Of a stretch of 6,681 bases of DNA, positions 1 to 4,848 are shown piece after piece. Position 1 is the first letter of the stretch, and each line of letters starts with the position of its first letter. The DNA lies in the NCBI GenBank assembly GCA_910579075.1, contig CAJTSV010000129.1:1820-8500 (forward strand), written 5' to 3'. This stretch comes from an uncultured Eubacterium sp. GTDB taxonomy: Bacteria > Bacillota > Clostridia > Lachnospirales > Lachnospiraceae. Made by a program: the position numbers and the translations under genes. The notes beneath the pieces are model-generated. The model did no database searches. It worked only from the letters and a program-made list of their open reading frames with translations, and was not told the origin of the DNA.

Positions 1-614
1 CGGACAACGGCACTGCCGACGTTCGGCCTTGGCATAAAACAGTTCTGCGGCACATTCGCCACAATCTGCGGCCTGGCAAAATACTGAACGGCAAGGGTCA
101 GCGCGCCATACTCTTTCGTACCCGCCTCTGCCTTCATCCGCTGGGCAACCTCCTTTTGCACCATGACAATTACGCGTTCCAGGGGAATCCGGCTTTCAAA
201 CAGCCCCATAATAATCGGCGTTGTAATATAATACGGCAGGTTTGCAACGACCTTTATCGGCTTTCCGCCGTTTTTCTCCTGAATCAGCTGCCTGATATCC
301 AGTTTCAGTATGTCTTTGTGGATAATTTCCACATTGTCGTAGCGTTCCAGCGTATCATGCAGGACCGGTATCAGGTGAGAATCGATTTCCACTGCTGCCA
401 CCGCCCGCGCGGATTCACACAGAAACTGCGTCATGGTTCCAATGCCGGGCCCGATTTCCAGAATAAAGTCTTCCCCTGTCACCTGTGCGGATTCAATAAT
501 CTTATGCATGACATGCGCATCTATCAGGAAATTCTGGCCATACTTTTTCTGAAACTTTAACCGGTAATTCTGTAAAACCGCAATCGTATTCTGCGGACTA
601 ATTAATTCTCCCAT
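1..614 (-). CDS. rsmA: 16S rRNA (adenine-1518/1519-N6) dimethyltransferase RsmA/KsgA, C-terminus cut off by the window
   Basis: RsmA uses S-adenosylmethionine to dimethylate two adjacent adenines in the 3'-terminal hairpin of 16S rRNA late in 30S assembly. About 204 residues are visible of a family usually 270-290 long; the frame is open to the window edge, so this is a truncation by the window, not a broken gene. Visible landmarks are KKYGQNFL (23-30), the SAM-binding loop EIGPGIG (53-59), the acidic residue after strand 2 in VEID (75-78), the catalytic motif NLPYYIT (125-131) and the FMPRPNVGSAVV block (193-204). The start ATG at 614 follows AGGGG (620-624) with a 5-nt spacer. It is the last gene of the minus-strand cluster, 114 bp downstream of tatD. 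In many Bacillota rnmV lies between these two genes; here it does not. The ribosome binding site lies in a small hairpin, described separately. The identity is secure. Confidence 0.96.
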   Translation of the reverse strand, partial: MGELISPQNTIAVLQNYRLKFQKKYGQNFLIDAHVMHKIIESAQVTGEDFILEIGPGIGTMTQFLCESARAVAAVEIDSHLIPVLHDTLERYDNVEIIHKDILKLDIRQLIQEKNGGKPIKVVANLPYYITTPIIMGLFESRIPLERVIVMVQKEVAQRMKAEAGTKEYGALTLAVQYFARPQIVANVPQNCFMPRPNVGSAVV

Positions 615-620
615 GCATTC

Positions 621-648
621 CCCTGTAACAGGGCTGACAGCCTGCTAC
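621..648 (-). promoter_or_regulatory. Two mutually exclusive small hairpins over the rsmA ribosome binding site
   Basis: On the minus strand GTAGCAGGCT (648-639) can pair with AGCCCTGTTAC (635-625), leaving one bulged G, one mismatch and a 3-nt loop. Alternatively CCCTG (633-629) pairs perfectly with CAGGG (625-621) around a TTA loop. The second hairpin covers most of the AGGGG that serves rsmA; the first leaves it free. The pairings are read directly from the sequence. A regulatory role is inference, and the stems are short. The sequence resembles part of the palindromic element at 1616-1644 (shared GTAACAGG, GCCTG and terminal TAC), so it could instead be a degraded copy of that repeat. Confidence 0.4.
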
Positions 649-728
649 ATTCCTTTCCTGTGCTTTTTATGCTTGTTTACTGGCCTTTTTCTATTATTTC
701 ATTACCTGCTGAATTTCCGTGGCTTATT

Positions 729-1505
729 TCAGGCGTCCATGCGGTACATCCGGCACGCATTGTTCCATGTGGCTTCTATGACCTCCTGCTGTGTCATCCC
801 TTTGATTTCTGCAATTTTCGCAGCTATATACGGCAGATACAGCGAGCTGTTCCGTTTCCCGCGGTACGGTTCCGGGGCCATGTACGGACAGTCTGTTTCC
901 AGCAGGATATTTGCAAGCGGAATCTTTTCCACGGCTTCTTTCAGTTTTTTTGCATTTTTAAACGTCACCACGCCGCCCACGCCGATATAATAGCCCATGC
1001 TGACATATTCCAGGGCCGTTTCCACAGAATAAGAAAAGCAGTGAATCACGCCCGGGATATGCATGTCACAGGCTTCTTTCATAATGGCAAGCGTATCTGC
1101 CGAAGCATCCCTCGAATGAATGATAACCGGAAGGCCCAGCTGTGCTGCCAGCTCCAGCTGCCTGCGAAACCAATAGCGCTGTTTTTCCTGCACATCCGGC
1201 TCCTTATCCCAGTAATAATCCAGGCCGATTTCCCCGACCGCCACGGTTTTTGGATGTATGGCCAGTTTTTTCAGGCGCACAAAGCTGTCTTCATCCAGCT
1301 GCGCGGTTTCACTCGGATGCACGCCGGCAGCCGCATACACAAACGGGTATTTTTCAGCCAGACGGATGCCCTTTTCCGTTGTCTCAATCGAAGCGCCTGC
1401 GTTGACAATGCGCGATATCCCGTTTTCCTGCATGGAACCCAGAAGCCTGTCCCTGTCTTCCTCATACTGTTCATCATCATAGTGTGCATGTGTTTCAAAT
1501 ATCAT
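729..1505 (-). CDS. tatD: TatD-family metal-dependent DNase
   Basis: This is a 258-residue TatD-family hydrolase, a TIM-barrel enzyme of the amidohydrolase superfamily. Characterised members are Mg-dependent 3'-5' DNA exonucleases in the cytoplasm linked to DNA repair. All the expected metal ligands are visible: H6 and H8 in the N-terminal THAH, E92 in GEIGLDYY, H130 in IIHSRDA, H155 in GVIHCFSYS and D205 in LLETDCPYMAPEPYRG. The length is normal for the family. The frame stays open upstream to an ATG at 1631. ATG 1505 was chosen because MIFETHAHYDD is the usual family N-terminus and AGGAAGGG (1514-1521) sits 8 nt before it; the longer version would translate through a hairpin. The gene lies between metG and rsmA as in Bacillus-type clusters. 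The 259-bp gap to metG suggests it may have its own promoter or processing site, but I could not identify a convincing promoter there. Confidence 0.95.
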   Translation of the reverse strand: MIFETHAHYDDEQYEEDRDRLLGSMQENGISRIVNAGASIETTEKGIRLAEKYPFVYAAAGVHPSETAQLDEDSFVRLKKLAIHPKTVAVGEIGLDYYWDKEPDVQEKQRYWFRRQLELAAQLGLPVIIHSRDASADTLAIMKEACDMHIPGVIHCFSYSVETALEYVSMGYYIGVGGVVTFKNAKKLKEAVEKIPLANILLETDCPYMAPEPYRGKRNSSLYLPYIAAKIAEIKGMTQQEVIEATWNNACRMYRMDA

Positions 1506-1564
1506 GGTATTTGCCCTTCCTGTATCTGTTTTTAATATTCCACAGGCATTCCCGTTAGAAAATA

Positions 1565-1600
1565 ATCCCGGTAACACGAATATATCCATGTTACTGGGAT
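1565..1600. repeat. Imperfect 12-bp inverted repeat (hairpin) in the metG-tatD gap
   Basis: ATCCCGGTAACA (1565-1576) faces TGTTACTGGGAT (1589-1600) across a 12-nt loop. Eleven of twelve positions are complementary. The odd pair would be G-U in a plus-strand transcript and an A-C mismatch in the minus-strand mRNA. It shares the GTAACA/TGTTAC core with the larger palindrome at 1616-1749, 16 bp away, so it may belong to the same element or family. In the minus-strand direction it is followed only by a short T-rich stretch, so it is a poor terminator candidate for metG. Confidence 0.6.
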
Positions 1601-1615
1601 TTTGCATGTTTCTTT

Positions 1616-1749
1616 GTAACAGTTCAGGCAAGCTGACCTGTTACATGCAAAAATACATTGCAAATCGCTTCGCGATAGGATTTTTGCATTCCTGAATCAT
1701 GTTCTTACGGTCTTTGCATCAGGGTGCAAAGACCTGCCTGAACTGTTAC
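1616..1749. repeat. 134-bp nested palindromic element with perfect 15-bp terminal inverted repeats
   Basis: The ends GTAACAGTTCAGGCA (1616-1630) and TGCCTGAACTGTTAC (1735-1749) are perfect reverse complements. Inside lie two further perfect 10-bp stems: ATGCAAAAAT (1645-1654) with ATTTTTGCAT (1680-1689), which itself encloses ATCGC/GCGAT (1664-1668 and 1672-1676), and GGTCTTTGCA (1709-1718) with TGCAAAGACC (1725-1734). The left end can also fold locally: GTAACAG (1616-1622) with CTGTTAC (1638-1644), plus TCAG/CTGA inside, one mismatch between. The single strand can thus form a closed multi-branch structure or a row of hairpins. No gene is encoded here. It lies between the metG stop and the tatD start. 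The architecture suggests a non-autonomous repeat (REP/MITE-like) or a structured mRNA spacer; no clear target-site duplication is visible. The structure is certain, its function is not. Confidence 0.85.
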
Positions 1750-1764
1750 GTTTCTTTCACAGTC

Positions 1765-3732
1765 TTAACAGATTTCTGCTCCCGATGGCATTGTTTTGTC
1801 CGGCGTCATCAGTGCAAGCTCTCCGTTTTCATTCTCTGCACATAACAGCATGCCTTCTGATAATACACCCGCCAGCTTTGCAGGCTTCAGGTTGACCAGC
1901 ACCATGACTTTTTTCCCGACCATATCTTCCGGTGCATAGTGTTTGCGTATGCCGGAAACAATCTGTTTTACCTGGCTGCCGATTTTTACCTGCGAACAGA
2001 GCAGCTTTTTGGATTTTTCCACCGCCCTGCATTCGATAATCTCGCCAACCTGGAACTGCATTTTTTCGAAGTCGTCAAACGTAATTTCCGGTTTTGGCTC
2101 TATATCAATAACCGGGCCGCTTTCTGCTGCCTGTGTCTGTGCAGCTTCTTCTTCCTGCGGATGCAGGCTGTTAACCTTTTCCATGACTTCGTTCATGTCC
2201 AGCCTTGCAAATAAAATTTCCGGTTTTTCCGTTACTTTTGTACCGCTGGCATAATTTCCGAATGTGCCAAGCTGGTCAAATGCAATTTCCTGCGTATTCA
2301 GCTGCCTGAAAATCTTTTCAGCTGTGTCCGGCATAAAGCTCTTTAACAAAGTTGTCCCGATTGTAATGCTTTCCGTCAGATTATACAAAACCTCTGACAG
2401 GCGCTGTTTTTTGGATTCGTCCTTTGCCAGAATCCATGGCGCTGTTTCATCAATATACTTGTTGCAGCGCTTAAACAAATGAAAAATTTCTGTAATCGCA
2501 TCTGCCACGCGGAGATTGTTCATCTGCTCTGTTACTTTTCCTGCGGTTTTTGTTACCGTTTCTTTTAAATCCGCGTCAATATCTTCCACCGCGCCCGTTT
2601 TGGACACAATGCCGCCAAAATATTTATTGCTCATGGAAATCGTGCGGTTTACAAGGTTTCCAAGCGTATTAGCCAGCTCCGAATTCAGCCTTTCTACTAA
2701 AAGCTCCCACGAAATCAGCCCGTCGTTGTCAAACGGCATTTCATGAAGCACGAAAAACCGGACTGCATCCACGCCAAAGAATTCAGAAAGCTCATCTGCG
2801 TAGAGCACATTTCCTTTTGACTTGCTCATTTTTCCATCACTCTGAATCAGCCACGGATGCCCGAATATCTGTTTCGGGAGCGGCAAATCCAGCGCCATTA
2901 AGAAAATCGGCCAGTAAAGCGTATGGAAGCGGATAATATCCTTCCCGATTAAATGCAGGTCAGCCGGCCAGTGTTTTTCAAACATCTCCCCGGATTTTCC
3001 GTCACAGTCATAGCCGATGCCGGTAATATAGTTTGTAAGTGCATCCAGCCATACATACACGACATGCCGGTCGTCAAAATCAACCGGAATTCCCCATTTA
3101 AACGAAGTCCTTGATACACACAAATCCTGCAGTCCCGGCAGCAGGAAATTATTCATCATTTCGTTTTTTCTGGAAACCGGCTGGATAAATTCCGGATGCT
3201 CCTGGATGTGCGCAATCAGCCGGTCAGCATACCTGCTCATTTTAAAGAAATATGCTTCTTCCTTCGCAGGCTTTACCTCACGCCCGCAGTCCGGGCATTT
3301 GCCGTCCACAAGCTGCGACTCTGTCCAGAATGATTCACACGGCGTACAGTACAGCCCTTCATAAGAACTTTTATAAATATCGCCTTTGTCATATAGTTTT
3401 TTAAATATCTTCTGTACCTGCTTTTCATGATAATCATCCGTCGTGCGGATAAATTTATCGTATGAGCAGTTCATCAAATCCCAGATATTTTTTATCTCAC
3501 CTGCTACCCGGTCTACATATTCCTTTGGCGAAATTCCTGCTTCCTGTGCCTTTAATTCAATTTTCTGTCCATGCTCATCTGTACCAGTCTGGAAAAAAAC
3601 CTCATAACCCTGCTGCCTCTTAAAACGTGCAGCCGCATCCGCCAGCACAATTTCATAAGTATTTCCAATATGCGGCTTGCCCGATGCATAGGCAATCGCC
3701 GTTGTTATATAATATTTTCCTTTACTGCCCAT
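1765..3732 (-). CDS. metG: Methionyl-tRNA synthetase with C-terminal tRNA-binding domain
   Basis: This cytoplasmic class I synthetase charges tRNA-Met and initiator tRNA with methionine using ATP. The 655 residues are the usual size for the long bacterial form. The Rossmann catalytic domain shows HIGN (21-24, the HIGH signature) and KMSKS (301-305). The inserted zinc knuckle keeps four cysteines, C129, C132, C146 and C149. An alpha-helical anticodon-binding domain runs from about 340 to 510, followed by an acidic, Ala/Gln-rich linker (about 520-550) and an OB-fold tRNA-binding domain (about 551-655, starting ITFDDFEKMQFQVGEI), which supports dimerisation and tRNA binding in relatives. The frame is open for 40 codons upstream, but that stretch overlaps the preceding gene and looks unlike any MetRS N-terminus; MGSKGKYYITTAIAY is the natural start. 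The gene lies 22 bp after the zinc-ribbon gene. No T-box or SAM-type riboswitch precedes it. Confidence 0.98.
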   Translation of the reverse strand: MGSKGKYYITTAIAYASGKPHIGNTYEIVLADAAARFKRQQGYEVFFQTGTDEHGQKIELKAQEAGISPKEYVDRVAGEIKNIWDLMNCSYDKFIRTTDDYHEKQVQKIFKKLYDKGDIYKSSYEGLYCTPCESFWTESQLVDGKCPDCGREVKPAKEEAYFFKMSRYADRLIAHIQEHPEFIQPVSRKNEMMNNFLLPGLQDLCVSRTSFKWGIPVDFDDRHVVYVWLDALTNYITGIGYDCDGKSGEMFEKHWPADLHLIGKDIIRFHTLYWPIFLMALDLPLPKQIFGHPWLIQSDGKMSKSKGNVLYADELSEFFGVDAVRFFVLHEMPFDNDGLISWELLVERLNSELANTLGNLVNRTISMSNKYFGGIVSKTGAVEDIDADLKETVTKTAGKVTEQMNNLRVADAITEIFHLFKRCNKYIDETAPWILAKDESKKQRLSEVLYNLTESITIGTTLLKSFMPDTAEKIFRQLNTQEIAFDQLGTFGNYASGTKVTEKPEILFARLDMNEVMEKVNSLHPQEEEAAQTQAAESGPVIDIEPKPEITFDDFEKMQFQVGEIIECRAVEKSKKLLCSQVKIGSQVKQIVSGIRKHYAPEDMVGKKVMVLVNLKPAKLAGVLSEGMLLCAENENGELALMTPDKTMPSGAEIC

Positions 3733-3749
3733 ATCCTGTTTTGTGTAAT

Positions 3750-3756
3750 CCTCCTT
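3750..3756 (-). promoter_or_regulatory. metG ribosome binding site with unusually long spacing
   Basis: The only strong Shine-Dalgarno sequence before metG is AAGGAGG on the minus strand, and it overlaps the TAA stop of the upstream gene. It ends 17 nt before the ATG at 3732, well above the usual 5-10 nt. No ATG, GTG or TTG occurs in frame in between; only a weak AGGA lies right at the start codon. The overlap with the upstream stop suggests translational coupling. Start choice rests on protein homology rather than on this site. Confidence 0.55.
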
Positions 3757-4300
3757 ACTGTTCAGATTTTTCAGCTGTAATTTCAATATTGATTTTTTCC
3801 TGAATCGCTTCTTCCTGCATTCCGCCTGCAGAAACTGCTTCTTCATCTTCAAAAATTATTTCCATATTTTCGTCCGAATCCCCTGATTCATGGAATTCAC
3901 CAGATTCACCCGTTTCATTATTTTCATCGGTTTCCGTATTTACCGGCTTTTCCAGCTTTGCACCGCATTTGCTGCAAAATTCCGCATCCAGCGGCATATT
4001 CTGCCCGCACACGCTGCAGGAAGCCACTCCCTTTATCTGGCCAGACTGCTTTTTCAATTCTTCCAGGCTTTCCAGTGATTCCTCAATCAGCTGCATATGG
4101 TCATCAAATTCCCTGCACTCGTCATCCTTGTGCAGCTCATAATAGCATTTTCCAATTTCCAGATACAGTTTATTTAAATAATCATTTTTCGCGCGCATCT
4201 CCATGCGGATTCTTGCCAGCTCCGATAAATCCTTTGCTTTCTGTGTCGCATCCTTTGACACAGACACAATTGTATCACCCAGCCTGTCAAATATATCCAT
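3755..4300 (-). CDS. Uncharacterised coiled-coil protein with C-terminal zinc ribbon and acidic tail
   Basis: I recognise the general type (clostridial zinc-ribbon protein of unknown function) but no specific function. The 181 residues fall into three parts. Residues 1-90 are highly charged and helical, probably coiled coil, with an amphipathic start (MDIFDRLGDTIVSVSKDATQKAKDL) and a conserved-looking EIGKCYYELHKDD stretch (48-60). Residues 95-112 form a zinc ribbon, CSVCG...CSKCG, with ligands C95, C98, C109 and C112. Residues 120-181 are an acidic, low-complexity, probably disordered tail rich in Glu, Asp, Ser and Asn. No signal peptide or membrane segment is seen, so it is probably cytoplasmic. 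ATG 4300 was chosen because AAAGGA (4309-4314) sits 8 nt upstream; in-frame ATGs at 4309 and 4342 are alternatives. It is the first gene after the promoter at 4354-4382 and ends 22 bp before metG, so the two are very likely co-transcribed. A role linked to translation is only guilt by association. Confidence 0.85.
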   Translation of the reverse strand: MDIFDRLGDTIVSVSKDATQKAKDLSELARIRMEMRAKNDYLNKLYLEIGKCYYELHKDDECREFDDHMQLIEESLESLEELKKQSGQIKGVASCSVCGQNMPLDAEFCSKCGAKLEKPVNTETDENNETGESGEFHESGDSDENMEIIFEDEEAVSAGGMQEEAIQEKINIEITAEKSEQ

Positions 4301-4353
4301 TTTTCCCATCCTTTCCGAATCCTTTCCGACATTGATTGTCAATACTATATGCC

Positions 4354-4382
4354 ATTATAATATGCACAAATGCTTTTTGCAA
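4354..4382 (-). promoter_or_regulatory. SigA-type promoter of the zinc-ribbon-metG operon
   Basis: On the minus strand TTGCAA (4382-4377) and a perfect TATAAT (4359-4354) are separated by exactly 17 bp. Transcription should begin near 4347, giving a leader of about 45 nt before the ATG at 4300, too short for a T-box. It is divergent from the tyrS promoter, with 60 bp between the two -35 boxes. Confidence 0.8.
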
Positions 4383-4442
4383 TCACATTTTCTGAATTCT
4401 GAGAATATACTGCAGACTCCTGTATGAACAGTAACAAACTCC

Positions 4443-4471
4443 TTGACAATTTCCCACATTGTGCTTATAAT
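4443..4471 (+). promoter_or_regulatory. SigA-type promoter of the T-box-tyrS unit
   Basis: TTGACA (4443-4448) and TATAAT (4466-4471) both match the consensus perfectly and are spaced by 17 bp. Transcription should start around 4478, giving a leader of about 370 nt that contains the whole T-box. Such a strong promoter fits a gene whose output is set downstream by attenuation rather than by initiation. Confidence 0.9.
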
Positions 4472-4729
4472 GCAGTATAATCAAATAACAAAAAGGCTAT
4501 GACAGGAACAAGTAAGAATAAGCGGAACATACAGAAAGCAGCCGGATGATGAGAGGCGCATGGAAACCTTATCCTGAATACATCCTCAAGCCCTGCACCG
4601 AACGGATTCCATCAGGCATCTGCCAGATATACGGAACCGCCAGTAGGCTGTGGCGGCGTGACACCCGTTACCGTGTCCAAGTATTGCATGATACTTCATA
4701 AGGCAGTAAATGTGAGTTTGCTGTAAATT

Positions 4730-4759
4730 AAGGTGGTACCACGGATAATTTCCGTCCTT
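4730..4759 (+). promoter_or_regulatory. T-box antiterminator
   Basis: AAGG (4730-4733) pairs with CCTT (4756-4759) and ACGG (4741-4744) pairs with CCGT (4752-4755), leaving the 7-nt bulge TGGTACC (4734-4740) on the 5' side, as in the canonical T-box antiterminator. The bulge receives the free NCCA end of the tRNA. Its 3' half (4752-4757) is also the 5' half of the terminator, so only one of the two structures can form. Confidence 0.93.
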
Positions 4760-4800
4760 TCTGATAGATTTTCTATTTATCAGCAGGGACGGTTTTTTTT
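4752..4800 (+). terminator. Rho-independent terminator of the T-box leader
   Basis: CCGTCC (4752-4757) pairs with the last six bases of GGGACGG (4786-4792), and CTGATA (4761-4766) with TATCAG (4778-4783). Together they form a 15-position stem with one G-U and one mismatch, followed at once by eight Ts (4793-4800). It is the default OFF state when tRNA-Tyr is charged. It ends 48 bp before the tyrS start. Confidence 0.95.
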
Positions 4801-4848
4801 GCCAATATCATTTTTACAGGACTTCCACCTGTCCGGAAAGGAACAGAC

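Larger units (their letters stand above)
4495..4800 (+). promoter_or_regulatory. T-box riboswitch (tRNA-Tyr responsive) controlling tyrS
   Basis: This cis-acting leader RNA reads the charging state of tRNA-Tyr: uncharged tRNA stabilises the antiterminator and lets tyrS be transcribed. The base of Stem I can be drawn from GGCT (4495-4498) with AGCC (4589-4592), TGA (4500-4502) with TCA (4586-4588) and AGGA (4504-4507) with TCCT (4583-4586); the last two share T4586. Above it AGTA (4511-4514) faces the specifier loop GAATACA, where TAC (4579-4581) is the tyrosine codon followed by the usual purine; ATAAG (4518-4522) with CTTAT (4568-4572) closes the loop. Downstream hairpins are CCGCC/GGCGG (4637-4641, 4652-4656), AAGTAT/ATACTT (4679-4684, 4691-4696) and CAGTAAA/TTTGCTG (4704-4710, 4717-4723). 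The T-box motif AGGTGGTACCACGG (4731-4744) is present. The fourth base of UGGU is U, which fits the A73 discriminator base usual in tRNA-Tyr. Specifier, motif and downstream gene agree. Confidence 0.97.

Noticed and set aside
156..560. 134-codon plus-strand open frame opposite rsmA
   Set aside because: Antisense shadow of rsmA; no ribosome binding site and no recognisable domain.
645..657. Minimal start-stop ORF (ATG TAG) after AGGAAAGGA on the minus strand, upstream of rsmA
   Set aside because: It could stall ribosomes upstream of rsmA, but such a short match arises easily by chance and nothing else supports it.
660..1535. 291-codon plus-strand open frame opposite tatD
   Set aside because: It is rich in Cys, His, Phe and Arg, as typical for the antisense of a real gene; tatD on the other strand has all its active-site motifs.
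1565..1600. Hairpin considered as the intrinsic terminator of metG
   Set aside because: In the minus-strand transcript the stem carries an A-C mismatch, has a large loop and is followed by only a few Ts; tatD is probably read through or separately promoted.
1506..1631. N-terminal extension of tatD to the upstream ATG at 1631
   Set aside because: The added 42 residues resemble no TatD N-terminus and would be encoded by hairpin sequence; MIFETHAHYDD at 1505 has its own well-spaced ribosome binding site.
1616..1749. Palindromic element considered as a full insertion sequence
   Set aside because: It is 134 bp with no coding capacity and no clear target-site duplication, so at most it is a non-autonomous repeat.
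3733..3852. 40-codon extension of metG overlapping the zinc-ribbon gene
   Set aside because: It is Lys/Arg-rich out-of-frame reading of the zinc-ribbon gene's 3' end, unlike any methionyl-tRNA synthetase N-terminus.
3958..4335. 125-codon plus-strand open frame opposite the zinc-ribbon gene
   Set aside because: Antisense shadow rich in His, Pro and Cys; the opposite strand encodes a coherent coiled-coil and zinc-ribbon protein with a promoter and ribosome binding site.
4301..4353. A second T-box or a SAM riboswitch ahead of the metG operon
   Set aside because: The leader is only about 45 nt and has no T-box motif, no terminator and no room for a riboswitch aptamer.
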